From the NCBI GenBank assembly GCA_030015575.1, contig JASDDO010000001.1, positions 142,991,988-143,055,987 of the forward strand: a stretch of 64,000 nucleotides of DNA, read 5' to 3'. The notes below the pieces were generated by a model. The model saw only the letters and a list, made by a program, of their open reading frames with translations, was not told the DNA's origin and made no database searches. Within the stretch, counting starts at the first letter, position 1, and each line of letters opens with the position of its first letter. The translations under genes and the position numbers were made by a program. This document shows positions 36,650 through 48,000 of this stretch, one piece after another. The DNA comes from Agapanthus africanus. Lineage: Eukaryota; Streptophyta; Magnoliopsida; Asparagales; Amaryllidaceae.

Positions 36650-38672
36650 GTTTAGAGTGGTTTTTAATTTATCTAAACTGGATGGCTCTCACTGTTTCTC
36701 GAATCCTTCCTCAAACCATAAAAGAAGAATTAGCCAGGAGTATTCTCACTGTACAATACTTGCTTAACCGTTCAGCCAGGCTGGTGTCAGTACTTCGAGG
36801 GAGGTTTTCCAACGCTTTCGCGAACTTCCTTAATTAAATAACCTCTTTTCTCTGGGGGCGTAACCCCGCTGACACCTTTCTTGACACCTACTTGGTTTAT
36901 AGCATTGATCGTTAAGTGACGAATCTCCTGATGAGTAGCATATACTCACAGTAGGATCGGGATCCAAATATCATCGTATGATAATGCTGAAGGAATCCTA
37001 CCAACATTCATCAAACTCCAAATGGTATGCATCTCTTTGCAAATTTCAGTTTCTTTAGAAATTCCCGATATGAATTTTTGCCCCATGCTCTTATGACCTT
37101 GGCTTTGGTCAAAATGTCATAAGTCACATGTCAAGCTCTACCCGTCATTATCTTGTCAATTTGAACCCATCCGTACATACCCTTGACTTTGGTCAAATGA
37201 TAATACGACTGTCCCAAACTAACTCATCTATCTATGCAGCAAATGAATACCCAGCAGCTACCAAACACTATGCCTTGATTTTGGCCAAAATGCATAGCTT
37301 GAATACTACTGAATACCCAAATGAAATGATGGAGGGCTACGAATGGTTTTGGCGAAACCATGAACGTAGTGAACTTGATATGACCGAAGGAACCTGATAG
37401 CTTTTAAAAGGAGTGGTTAAAGCTCCGCAATTAAAAATATCATCTGTTTTAAAACAACCGAGTGATTTCTTTTAAATTGTTCCAACGATTCAACTTTTGG
37501 TTTATTTTCTTTGCACTAATAATAATGCGTCCCATCATTAACCTATCATTGCAGAAAACAACGAAAATACAACGTCCTCTTATGCCATCTGCATTCGTCA
37601 CTGGGTCCCGTCATCACCCGTTAGGTTACTTAACTAACGGCAGAGCGGGGGCTGGGCTAGCGCGGGTGTAAAACATAAGTGACGTCTAAATAGCTATCAT
37701 ATATAGATATTGTACATTCGTCAGACGCAATAATAGGCATTCCAGATCTCATATGAACATAATTGGATTTACAAGCAATCCGCGTTTGTTTAGAGCCTGC
37801 AACAAAAGACGGATTACACAGTTGTGATGAATAGCTATTACCCCACCCTAGACCCCTACGGGTACGGCAAACTACCCGCCAAATACCCGAAGTGAAGCGG
37901 TCTCCCTCAACAACGTGAGTAGGCCACTAAACACTTCAAAGTACCCGGTAGTTTGTGCACCCCACCTTGGGTCTATCCTAGGAGCAAAAACAGTAAAATG
38001 AAATAATACAACGGTGGCTACAACCGCAACCTGGATGTGCCCCGCAAAATAATATTACAACATATTACAATTTCTTTGAATGAATGAATATAACAACCCA
38101 TCACAAACCCCGGCTAATCATCACAACAGTCCAATACAGTTCACAACCATAAACAGTAAAAACCATTATAGAAATATGCAACCCCCTGCCAACCGACATA
38201 CTAGCAGTTAGGGGAGGTTTACGAACACATTATACAATCACAGATATAATCAAATTAGCAAACATCGTATAATTTCGATCGTGCAAACATATCAGATTCT
38301 ACTCCTAAAACTTCTCTGTGCACCTGAGACTTGAGCAGAAAATAAACATTCCAGAAAATACAAAAATATCACAGAAGAGTTACTGGAGCAAACTGGGTTG
38401 AATCGGTCCCAATTCGGCCGCGGATCCGCGGCAGATCGGTGGGATCGGCCGCGGTTCCGCGGCTGTATGGCCGATTCAGGAACCCATTTTTCTCCAGTGA
38501 TCTTATATTTCTCTGCTAGTTATTCTGCAGCTCCCTGAAAAATTTTTAGAGCCTGTTTTAAATTCGACAGAAACTTAGTGATATCGATGTTTTTTCCGGT
38601 TCGTTTTGCGTTCGAAATTCATACGACTTTGCTAATGAGTTAATTATTATTTAGCGAGGCTCTGATACCACT
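36650..38672 (-). other. Element E untranslated leader with structured segments
   Basis: About 2.0 kb between the 5' LTR (right) and gag. It carries the same landmarks as the B and G leaders, in reverse. There are two GC palindromes, CCGCGGATCCGCGG (38418-38431) and CCGCGGTTCCGCGG (38449-38462), about 210-250 nt from the primer site. The conserved box lies at 37586-37676. Hairpins occur at 37268-37297, about 37174-37205 and 37090-37123. The short open frames on the + strand (37128-37671) are by-products of this structure. Confidence 0.75.
38661..38671 (-). other. Element E primer-binding site
   Basis: The complement of TGGTATCAGAG adjoins the right LTR. It is of the initiator tRNA-Met type and confirms that E runs on the minus strand. 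Confidence 0.88.
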
Positions 38673-40564
38673 GTAAGTCGATATACTACACCCCACGACT
38701 TGCGGGGAGGCGGAAATATGAAAAACGATCTTGTTCTTTGCAATAACATCGACTAACCGCAAGAATCGTTGCTAAACGATAACTAATAAAAGCATAGGAG
38801 CTTTAAACTACTGTGTGAAGTGATTATACCTAATGAACCGTGTCCTTCGTCTTTTCGTTCTCCACCTCCTCTACGGCCTTCTCTATGTAGTAGATGATCC
38901 AGCCGAGAGCTATACTTCAAGCTTCACCTCTAACTTGAGGTAACTAGGTTTCTTAAAGTGCTAATCTAAGTAACCTAGGTGATATAGAGTTGGATTATGG
39001 ATTGATTAGTCTATTCTAATCCTTGATCTCAACACATGAGAGGGGAGGATTAGGGTTTGAAGAGAGAGAGCTTGAGGAGAGAGAAGGTGAGCATTAGAAT
39101 GAGAAAGAGATAATGATCTCTCATTATATATATGAAGCATTATATTTATCAAATAAATGAAATAAAGGATTTAACAACCATGCTTCATAAATACAAATGA
39201 GTGATTCATCTACATGAGTCATTAAGCATTTATGATGCATTAATGACAAGGATGAATCACACAAATGAGTCACTAATCTCATTTAATGCTTATGCCACCT
39301 AAACCCCCAAGTCACCATCCTTCTAGAAGCTTCTCGCGAAATTACGAGAACGCCCCTCCTATCCGTGAAAACATGGAAAAACTTTAGACTGTATAAATCC
39401 AATATCCCGATACTAGAATCTGGCTTAAACCAAAGCCGGCTAGTAAAAATTGTCCGAAAGTCGTACGTGCGTAAACACACGTATGCGTCCGAACTCTTGT
39501 CGTAAAACCATACGACCTCTATATCGTTTCGCCTGGAGCAGGGAAACTCTCTGTGTGGGACTCTAATGACTCGACTACTACGCTGGCAGTGGGTTTAACC
39601 ACAGACCGCAAGCGGCACTAACTGTACGTAACGGTCCCCAGGTAGATGTCGATAAGAAGGCCGATGAGGAAACCCATCCGAACTCCTACTGAGCCTGATG
39701 TGACAATCTCCGTACAGTCTGGTCTTTTCGTCTAAGACTATCGCATATCGGGCCTAGTGGGGCGGCAAGCATCAGTCCCCTAATAGCGTTATAAGTCGTG
39801 TCGGAGTGAAGCCCATTACACCCTGAGAAACTACTGGAACCTACCAGCAAATCTCGCTTGCCCTGGCCAGGGACTTTGCGTAATGGCTCTCTGACACAGC
39901 GCGATATCAACTCCCAATACCGGGAGAGACGAATCCTTTCTAACTGCCACTGCCTCCAAGTGCTCGGGACCGCACCCAACTGCTGCCTATTTGCACGACT
40001 CCTTTGAGCCGTGGTAGGGTAGCAATCTAAGAACAGTGGGACACACTCGAAGCGAAGTAGCAGTGTCAAGTCTGCGGACTATGCTGTACTCATGTCACCT
40101 GGGAACTGTTAACTGACAACTGGTATAAAACCAACCTACAGTTCCCTGCGAGTCCTGTCCGGTGTACCCGTAACCCAACGAGCACCTGTATACTATCTCC
40201 AGTACGACGTACTGACGGCTATGAGACAGACCATCTCCCCAACTGGGATGAGAAGCGTACATACTAGTCTACTCCGGAGTATCGATGCCCTGTCTCGATA
40301 ATCCTACGACTAGGGACCTGAATAAGGATGTGCTTGTAGACTACCCAGCCCCCACTAGTGTGACTGCCATCACAACGCTGGTAGTCAAGCAAGATCCTAA
40401 GAGCTCTATCAATACGTATACTCACATATTAAGATAGAAAAACCAAGTAGCATACTACCATGTTTAGCAAGACTGTTATATACATGTGAATATCCCAAGC
40501 TTCCATTAAGTAATATACAAACTAGTATGATACAATAATGGCCCCTAGGGCATATACACTAACA
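38673..40564 (-). repeat. Element E, 5' LTR (right)
   Basis: A 1892-bp LTR, 12 bp longer than the left copy because of a short AGAATGAGAAAG-like addition near 39095. It ends at the GAACC target-site duplication. Confidence 0.93.
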
Positions 40565-40569
40565 GAACC

Positions 40570-41400
40570 ACCGTCGATCACCTCCTCGCCCTCACCCCCA
40601 CAACCACCAAGCCCCGACGAGACCAACTTCAGCACCCTTACGGCCTCCTCACACCCACCGCGACGAGCCGAACCCATCACCTCCACCCTCGTCTGCATCT
40701 CCTTGCCCTCCCAACACCACAACCACCACCATCATCATCATCACTTACCTCTTCCCTGCACACCCGAGCCTCCATCGCCTCTTCGCTGGCAACCCCTCTT
40801 TGTCGCCCCAGTACCCTCGCCTCACCCTCGACGCTGCCTCCATACTCTCATCTTTGACCACATCTTCACCGTCATCTCTTCTCCCGTGCAGCCTCTCCCC
40901 CGCAACCTCATACCCATTGCAACCCTCACCGCACCCATTGCCATGCCGTCCTCGAGCTCCTCACCTCACCGTCGACCACCTTCTCCCCGAGCACCCGTGC
41001 TGCAACCCCCTTCACCCCGCAGCCCACACCCTTGCTCGTTGCCGTCCTCGCCTGCATACTCCCTCGCCGAGCTTACCACCTCGTCGGAACACTCATCACA
41101 CCAGAGCTTCCTCCACTGTCGACGAGCACCTTTCCTTTCCTCAACCTCCAAGCTACCTCCAATGTCCCCGAACCCTCACACCCCAACCCGCAGCCGCAAC
41201 CTTCAGCTCCTTCTCTCTCACCCATCACCAGCTGAGCACCCGAGAACCCCATCCCCAGAGTCACCTGAGCATCACCGCGGCCACCACCAGCGTGACCCTC
41301 TCCTACTGTTCCCCGCCGAAAGACATGACCGGGATGTTGGGACGTCAGGCCTGAATTTCGAGGGCAGATGCTATTTGGTGCTATCCGTCCACCTCTCCGA
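40570..41400 (+). repeat. Element D, 3' LTR, second part (GC/C-rich); right border uncertain
   Basis: Directly continues the C-rich sequence interrupted at 30753. It is low-complexity and Pro/Ser/His-rich in translation on the + strand, with a 307-codon open frame whose ATG lies inside the E LTR. The frame is therefore not a natural gene. The known 3' part of the D LTR (as at 1-1144) does not follow, so D is truncated or interrupted somewhere around 41330-41470, where element I begins. Confidence 0.55.
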
Positions 41401-41864
41401 AGATGCTAAGTTGATTTATGACACCATATATCGAAGGTTTAAACGGATGCGGCCGATGTAGCAGACTTCGTCAGATTCCCCCTCGTTGAGGGGTTTTTGA
41501 TTGTGGGGACTCTCTTCTCTGCAGGCGCAAGCCCCTGCAGTTAATTACTCTACCGCATCGCGGTAACCACTTTCTCCTTCTCCAGATGGTCATTTCGTGT
41601 TGTGTGTGTTTGTTTTGTTTTTGGTTGCCCGTGGATTGTATACGGAGACTAATTTATGTTGTCGCCCGTAGGGTGTGGATTATTCCAAATCCATATTTTC
41701 TTAGATTTGGGTTTGGAGTTGGGGTTTAAGGATACATTAGTCTCATTTGAGACTAAGATCAACTTAAACGTTTGTTAAGGATACGTTAGTCTAATTTTTA
41801 GACTAAGATCAACTTAACAGGATCGTTTAGATCCAACAAAAGAGCATTTGAGCTCTATTGTTTA

Positions 41865-42095
41865 GTTTAGGGACATTGCGGTCCAAGGTTAAAGTCATCA
41901 TAATCCATGGGTTTAAGGACCCCACAGTCCAAGGTTAAGGATATCATGGTCCATGGGTTTAAGGACCTCACAGTCCAAGGTTAAGAACATCATAGTCCAT
42001 GGGTTTAAGGACCCCACAGTTCAAGGTTAAGGACATCATAGTCTATAAAGTTTAAAGACATCATAGTCCATAAGTTTAAGGACCCCACAGTCCAT
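41865..42095 (+). repeat. 46-bp tandem repeat
   Basis: Units begin at 41865, 41911, 41957, 42003 and 42049, an exact 46-bp period, with a shortened last unit at 42074. Each unit holds two small hairpins of the type GGACCccacaGTCC and GGACatcataGTCC, so the array is part of the wider hairpin pattern. Confidence 0.88.
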
Positions 42096-42434
42096 AAAAT
42101 GTTTGGTTATCGGGTCCCGTCACCTCTCTGAAGACGTTGAAGGATTACAACGACAAATATCAAAGGAGTGAAGAGATGTATCCTTGAACCAATGTTGGTT
42201 GGGAGATCTGTAGTCTAATTAGGACTAAGATCTGAGATTTATGAGCATATAGGCTCAATTAATCTGAATGAGGGGTTTATGGCCAACTTGGGCTCGGCCC
42301 ACTCAGTTAAAATGTTAAACATTTGACAATGCTGAGTATTGATTTGAATTCTGATAATGTTTTTGTCTTTTACTGAATGCTGAGCATTCATCATAGCTCT
42401 GAGCTTTATTCATAGAACAATTTATGTTCTTTTA

Positions 42435-42715
42435 GCGCACACGTGAAGGCACGTGGCGCGCTTAGCGCTTTGCGCCAGTTAAAGAGCGCAGAGCACTTCT
42501 GTTGGGTGGCGCACACGTGAGGAGCACGTGGTGCGCTTGGCGCTGAGCGTCAGTCCATGAGCGCAAAGCGCTATCTGTTAAGTGGCGCACACGTGAGGAG
42601 CACGTGGTGCGCTTGGTGCTGAGCGCCAATCCATTAGCGCAAAGCGCTATCTATTCAGTGGCACACACGTGAGGAGCACGTGGTGCGCTTGGCACCAGTC
42701 AAAGAGCGCAGAAGT
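42435..42715 (+). repeat. Tandem repeat rich in ACGTG boxes (first array)
   Basis: Four units start at 42435, 42509, 42595 and 42661. Each carries ACACGTG and (in most) GCACGTGG, followed by GCGCTT and further GCGC pairs. CACGTG is the core of the plant G-box bound by bZIP and bHLH factors. A regulatory role is inference. Confidence 0.8.
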
Positions 42716-43558
42716 GCATCTGATCAATTTTATGATCTGAGAAATAAATTCTCGTTTAGAAGAGACTTTGTCTCAAGGTTCTAAGAACAAAGTTCTTATT
42801 TTGTAGGAGATGTTTCAATCTCTTATTTTGGCGAAAGGCTTTGCCTTTATGGATCTGTGATCCTGAGAGAATTGAATTATTCTCCCCCCTTTTATAATGA
42901 GATGTTCATGATCTCTTCGTGTAAAAGATCTTAGTCTTATAGATTTATGATCTATGAGAAGAATTATGTTCTTCTTATTATTTTATGATGAGATCCTTTG
43001 ATCTCTTTGTGAAAGACCTTGGTCTTGTAGACCTATGATCTTAAAGAAAGAAGTGAATTCTTCTTTTTATATGAGACGATTTCGTCTTTCTGTTCTTTTT
43101 ACCCTGAAGAAAAGTTCTTATTCTACCGAGAGCTTGGCTCTTCTTTCTGAGATTTCTCAAAGTGTATGGGGGGGTTTCTCTGTATGAGACTTGAAGTCTT
43201 GGGGCCTTTATATAGGGCAAGCTGATTTGTTCAATCAGTTAAGGAGATATTTTCTCCAATTGATTTGGGGATTTCCCCACCGTTGGATCTTTGATCCAAG
43301 AGCTTCTGATTTACAGAAGGCAATTTTCTTTTTAACAAGATTAGGAAAATTTTCCCCATACAGAATTTATTCTGTAATTTTGGTGATTTTTAATCACCTT
43401 TGGATCATTGATCCAACGGTGCTCTGATTTACAGAGCACAATCTTTTTGTTTGGAAAGATTTTGAGGAATCTCTCCTTAACAGAATTTTATTCTGGTTAA
43501 TTGATGATCTATCATCTTTATTGGATCTTTGATCTGACGGTGGGGAGCTTTTAGTTCT

Positions 43559-43727
43559 AGCGCTAGCGCACCCGTACTTTGCACGTGGTGCGCTGCTTAG
43601 AGTGCATGTAGCGCTAGCGCACACGTGCTTTGCACGTGGTGCGCTGCTTAGAGTGCAGCGCTCCTAGCGCTAGCGCATACGTTCTTTTGCACGTGGTGTG
43701 CTGCTCAGGGCGCAGCACACTTGGCGC
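43559..43727 (+). repeat. Tandem repeat with AGCGCTAGCGC and GCACGTGG (second array)
   Basis: Three units start at 43559, 43610 and 43666 (51- and 56-bp steps). Each has the palindrome AGCGCTAGCGC and a GCACGTGG box, then TGCTTAGAGTGC or a variant. It shares vocabulary with the array at 42435-42715. Confidence 0.8.
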
Positions 43728-44714
43728 TGCTATGAAGCGTTGCTTCATTTCAAAATTTGAAATTTGAACAGAGCTTTGCTCTGATTGGGCGAAATAAATG
43801 CCTCTCACCGTTGCACTCACGTGGCCTACATGTGAGTGCAGCAGTGGCAGCATCTGCGCTCTTGGATCAACTCAGAAGTTGAAACGGCATCTCAGTGCAT
43901 ATAAATAGGACCCTTGGCCCTTGAGATGATTTCTATTCATCTTCTTCCTTGTTTTTTCCTGAGAACTAATTCTCTTTTAGAGCATAGCTCTTCATCTTAA
44001 GAATTTTCTTAAGGACGGAACTCTGTCAAAATTTAGGTAAAGATCAAATCTTTTAAAGGATCTTTTAATAACCTAGGGTTTTACCCATTAACAGAGCTTT
44101 GCTCTTCATAGATCATCGATCTAAAGAAAACCTTTTTTAGGGTTTCATTAATAGAGCTTTGCTCTCTTGAAATCATAGATCTAAAGAGATCTTTCTTGGG
44201 GTTTCTTAACCTATTAACAGAGCCTTGCTCTTTTCAAATCATGTAGATTTATTAATCTCTTATGAAGAACTCTTAAGAGTTTGTTCATGGATCTTGAAGA
44301 TCTCAGAATTTTAATTCATTAAAAATTTTACTTCAATTTTTCTGATGGGTTATTCCAACATTCTTACAGAGCAAGGCTCTTGAGGAATTCTCTTTGGGGA
44401 TTTTTTTATTCCTTCATCATTAGAATCTGACAGATGTCATTCTATCATAGAGCACTGCTCTCAAGGGGAGATTTACTCCTTGGCCCGAGGGGTCCTCATT
44501 TAATGAGAATCTCTTTGAGGATTTCCTCATTTAATGACAGTCTCATCAAATGATGAGACTGTTTTATTAATGATGAACTGTCATCTAGATTATGTGGGTC
44601 CCCTTTGGTCCCTTTTCACTGCATTGCAGTGCGGTACGGATTTAAAGTATCTAGTGATAGAACATAAACTGTAGCAATGGTGGCTGAAAATTTGTTCTTT
44701 TCCGCGCAGGTACT

Positions 44715-45727
44715 ATGTCTTTTGACACTTCCTTCCCGTTCGTCCGTTCGGAAGGCGGATTCCCCGAAGCGCCCGTGGACAGGGAAGTCTTTGCACTGAT
44801 CAAGGATCACGATGCTGAGCGGAAGAATCTCCATTTCTGGGGAACATGGTACAACCAAATCATCAGGGGTCGGCGGAGTTTTTCTTGCGCGACACCTTCG
44901 GATCCTATTTCGGCGATCCCTTATGCAGATGCACCCCCGATAAACTATACTGTGGAGGAGGTTAATTGGACTTCTGAGGGTCTACTTCGGCCTTTTATGG
45001 CCGCGATACCCGTGCAGCCGCCGGTGGCTTTGGACACTCTAGGGCGGCGCATATGTCAGGGCGAGTCGCGCCCTTGGGGACAGCCATACAACATAGGACT
45101 AACTCCCCGTCACCCAGCCGGATATCTGCAGTGGGCCCGATACAACTTATCGGCGAAGAAGTCGCGGCTGCTAAGGTTCAGATTATACCCTGCGATCTAT
45201 GCTTCTTTGTTCCAGTATTCCACACCTCCTACATGGTGGGTCAAGGCATTTCTGGAGCAATGGAACATTCCGACCCACACCTTCCTCTTATTGGATCGAG
45301 AAGTCTCCATTTCTTTGGAGGAATTTTCTGAGATCTCTGGTTTACCAGTTAGGGGAGAACATTACGAGGAGCTGCTTCCTTCGGATGAATACATTTTTGC
45401 CACCAAATCAGTAGTAATGGGTCTTGCTCGGAAAACGCTATTCAACATCAGTTCCCGAGTTTGATAAAGGTGCCGAATATCTATGAGAACCTTTTTCTCG
45501 AATCCGAAGGTCGTGGGGTTAATTTTACGGATTTTATCGTTCGTTTTCTCCGCCCGGAAGTACTGTCGAAGGAAGCCGCGAAGTTCGCTAAACTTGATGA
45601 TCATTTTGGCTTAGGTTTGGGCAACCTGCCGACGGCGGAGGCGGATCAGAAGAGTTTCTTTCTCCCCGGCACCCCGGTTGTCCTTTTTGCAGAGATGGCA
45701 GCTCCTGGGATCGACGAAGAAACGTTC
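44715..45727 (+). pseudogene. Plant mobile domain (PMD)-like coding remnant
   Basis: The first stretch begins MSFDTSFPFVRSEGG. It contains FGTWYNQI-like and PPTWWVKAFLEQWN segments, then THTFLLLDREVSISLEEFSEI and SGLPVRGEHYEEL. The last part is close to the PMD signature, in which a folded-leaf motif of the type 'T.EDVS.LLGLPV.G' follows an aromatic-rich helix. Downstream sequence up to 45727 continues in the same style (FLRPEVLSKEAAKF, FFLPGTPVVLF). The remnant is broken, with about one internal break, and its 3' part is displaced by the insertion of F. PMD proteins in plants act in silencing and development (MAIN, MAIL1) or belong to transposons. The position behind a transposon-like leader favours the latter. 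The function is not known. Confidence 0.65.
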
Positions 45728-46267
45728 TGTCATGCCCCGCTTCCCAGAGTGCGCTAAGATAGGCGTGTGACAGAGCCAACCATGCTACCTATGGCTAGGA
45801 AACATCCCTCCACAGTCACATTACGGCTGTCTATAAGATATCAAGAACCGTAGAAATAAAATAAACTATCTAGTAGATGTCCATGAGCCAGAATAAACGA
45901 GTCAAGAAATAATATGCGGAAGCAATAGATCCAAGTAACAATAACAATCTGGAAAGTACGTCCCAAATACGGGCTCACAACAGGAAATAAAAGTGCTGAA
46001 AGAAAACTAAACTAAAATACTAACAGGTCCTCACTGCTCGGCCTGCTGACTGAAATACTCCTGATTGGTCAGCTGCAAAGGTAGAGGATCTGGGCCATGC
46101 AAAACCCAGACGTTAGTGCGTCATAATATCAACAATAATATAATCAGGGGTAATGAACATGCAGACACGAGTATGAACAGTAATAAAGGTATAACAGTAA
46201 CACGAATGTGGAACAGTGAAGGGTAAAAGCATATGTGACGTGCAGTGGGTAATCTGAACTAAACTAC
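45728..46267 (-). repeat. Gypsy element F, 3' LTR, remaining end
   Basis: 540 bp matching 60899-61438 (offset 15171) with few differences. It begins TGTCATGCCCCGC, the complement of a gypsy LTR end. It is cut at 46267 by copia element G; the rest of this LTR has been lost. Confidence 0.9.
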
Positions 46268-46602
46268 TGTTAGTTATATGTATGCCCTAGAGGCCATTAC
46301 TGTACATAGGATGTATATTGTAGTGGATGCTGGGACATATATAGGGAGGACTTTCTTGCTCGACATGATAGTATGCTATCTGGTTGAACTTTACCTTAAC
46401 GTGTATACTGATTGTCTCTCTGTTACATGTTGGTAAAGCCCTTAGGATCTGTACTTGACTACCTGGACTATGATGCGGATCATACTAGTGGGGACATGGT
46501 AGTCCATAAGTACATCCTTCAAAGTCCCTAGTCGTGGGTGTATCGAGACGGGGCATCGATATACCAGAGTAGACTAGCGTGTACCTTCTCGACCCATACA
46601 GA
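46268..46602 (+). repeat. Element G, truncated first LTR
   Basis: Matches 50678-51012 with about one difference. It stops at a junction with interior sequence. The trinucleotide AGA (46600-46602) is shared by both partners, so it marks a microhomology joint. Confidence 0.88.
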
Positions 46603-48000
46603 CGTTACTTATGTTTTACACCCGCGCTAGCCCTGCCCCGCTCTGCTGTTAGTTACCTAACCTAACGGTGCACGAGGGGACATCGAGGCGAATGCGGATG
46701 GCATAAGTGTACGTTATATCTATCTGTGATGTTTAGGTACTTAAATGATGGGACTTCATTAATGTGATTAATGAAATAAAAGAAACCTAAGATGTTGTAG
46801 AATCGAATTTCAAAATAAAACAGGTAGCTACAGTTCTTGCTTTGCACAGAGGTATATATGATATATCCTGCATCTTATTCGATAAGGAAAGGACCGAGAT
46901 CCCTTCACCGGGAGTGACTCCTTTAGCAATAACTGGCAGATGCTACACACTCGATTTGTCTTTTGATTGCTTTTAAGTGTTTTTGCTTTGCACAGTGATA
47001 TATACGATATATCCCGCACCTCATTCGACGAGGAAAGGACCGACGATCCCTTCACCGGGAGTGACTCCTTTAGCAAAACTAGAAAAGCCTCAAAAGCACT
47101 CCATTTTTTTAAAATCATTTGATTCTACAACGATATAAAGTTCATTACGCAAAAGGTTTTCTTAAAAACCTGACGTAGCCCTCCGTCATTTCAGATAAGT
47201 CCTAGTTAGTATTCGTGCTGCGTTTGTTGACTCAGTCAAGGCGTAGTGTGCGGTAGCTGATTAGTGCTTATCTGCAATGCATATGATGCGATTGGATTAG
47301 GGTAGTCGTGCGGCCTTGTTGACTCAGTCAAGGGTCGTGCGGGTGGGTTTAATTCAATCGAGAAATGACGGGTTGAACTTTACTTGCGGTCTATGGTTTG
47401 TTGACTCAGTCAAGGTCATAGATCGCATGGGGCAAAATATTATCGGGAATTTCAAGTGTTGAAATTTGCAATGAGATTGCATACCTTCTATGAGATAGTT
47501 GGATCCCGATACCCGCTGCGAGTAAGAGTTACTCCTGGGAGAGTTTTATACATTACAATTAGCCGATCAAGTAGGTGTCTAGAAAGGTGTTAACGAGGTT
47601 ACGCCTCTGGGAAAACGAGGTTTACATTAATTAGGTTCGTGCGAGAGCACGGGGGACCTCCCTCAAAGTACCGACACTGGCCTGGCTGAAAGATTGGCGA
47701 ACTTGTAGTGTGTAATTAATCCCGGCTAGTCTTTCCTTTTAGGGTTTGAAGGAAGATTTGATAAAAAGCAGTGGGAGCCATCCTGATTAGATAAAATAAA
47801 ATAAAATAATAACCAATCTATTCTTGCAAGAGCGCACGCTGAGTGTTTTCTTCTCTCTCTCTCCAGGTAGCGACCATATCACGCCTTAATCAAGATAATA
47901 ATACGGATTATTGACCGAACCCGCTTGTTATACTGAGCTGGGGAACGTTGGTCCCGCTCCAACTTATAATTGTTATAAGACAGAGCAGGAAATTGGGGAA
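46603..48000 (+). other. Element G leader, first copy
   Basis: A structured leader as in B and E. The conserved box is at 46611-46706. A tandem pair with AT-rich hairpins and TCACCGGGAGTGAC lies at 46849-46922 and 46997-47069. Three hairpins follow at 47218-47246, 47310-47337 and 47386-47426, built on TTGAC-loop-GTCAA with variable outer arms. No coding sequence is supported; open frames on the minus strand (46662-47118) recur in the second copy. Confidence 0.75.

Larger units (their letters stand above)
30754..40564 (-). mobile_element. Element E: Ty1/copia (Angela/Tork-like), best-preserved element here
   Basis: Two LTRs in reverse orientation (30754-32633 and 38673-40564) flank an interior with gag, protease, integrase, reverse transcriptase and RNase H in copia order, read on the minus strand. 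GAACC lies at 30749-30753 and 40565-40569. The primer site is the complement of TGGTATCAGAG at 38661-38671, and the purine tract (complement at 32634-32650) adjoins the left LTR. The Angela/Tork assignment rests on the protein sequence and on LTRs of about 1.9 kb; it is a recognition from memory, not a search. The LTRs differ by about 2% by eye plus one 12-bp length change, suggesting insertion within roughly the last million years. The coding region is broken in a few places. Confidence 0.95.
41476..44560 (+). repeat. Micro-hairpin array in element I
   Basis: Dozens of short inverted repeats with 5-8 bp arms and 2-6 nt loops follow one another almost without gaps. Examples: GAGACtttGTCTC (42762-42774), AAAGGCtttGCCTTT (42834-42848), GGATCtgtGATCC (42851-42863), GAGATCctttGATCTC (42990-43005), AAGACCttGGTCTT (43013-43026), an 8-bp stem with GTGCTCTG and CAGAGCAC arms (43419-43439), and CAGAGCtttGCTCTG (43769-43783). 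The arm sequences differ from one hairpin to the next. No protein-coding sequence is supported in this stretch. Confidence 0.85.
41400..45727 (+). mobile_element. Element I: PMD-bearing element of unknown class, cut by F
   Basis: The left border is uncertain (41330-41470); the right end is cut by the insertion of F at 45728. It consists of a roughly 3.2-kb leader or LTR-like region packed with short hairpins and three tandem arrays, followed by a PMD-like coding remnant after a TTCCGCGCAGGT stretch that looks like a splice acceptor. PMD domains are known both from host genes (the MAIN/MAIL1 family) and from plant transposons, including Mutator-like and some gypsy elements. No terminal repeat can be tested here because both ends are lost or unclear. 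I cannot decide between an LTR element and a DNA transposon. Confidence 0.5.

Noticed and set aside
40538-41461. A 307-codon proline/serine/histidine-rich open frame on the + strand
   Set aside because: Its ATG lies inside the LTR of E, the rest is low-complexity C-rich LTR sequence of D, and no domain is visible.
41330-41470. TGTTGGGACG (near 41336) or TGTAGCAGAC (near 41457) as the true left end of element I
   Set aside because: Both look like possible LTR starts, but no partner end or target duplication is visible, so I left the border open.
41865-42715. Regular repeats that might suggest a CRISPR array
   Set aside because: Plant transposon context, units directly abutting with no unique spacers, and no cas genes.
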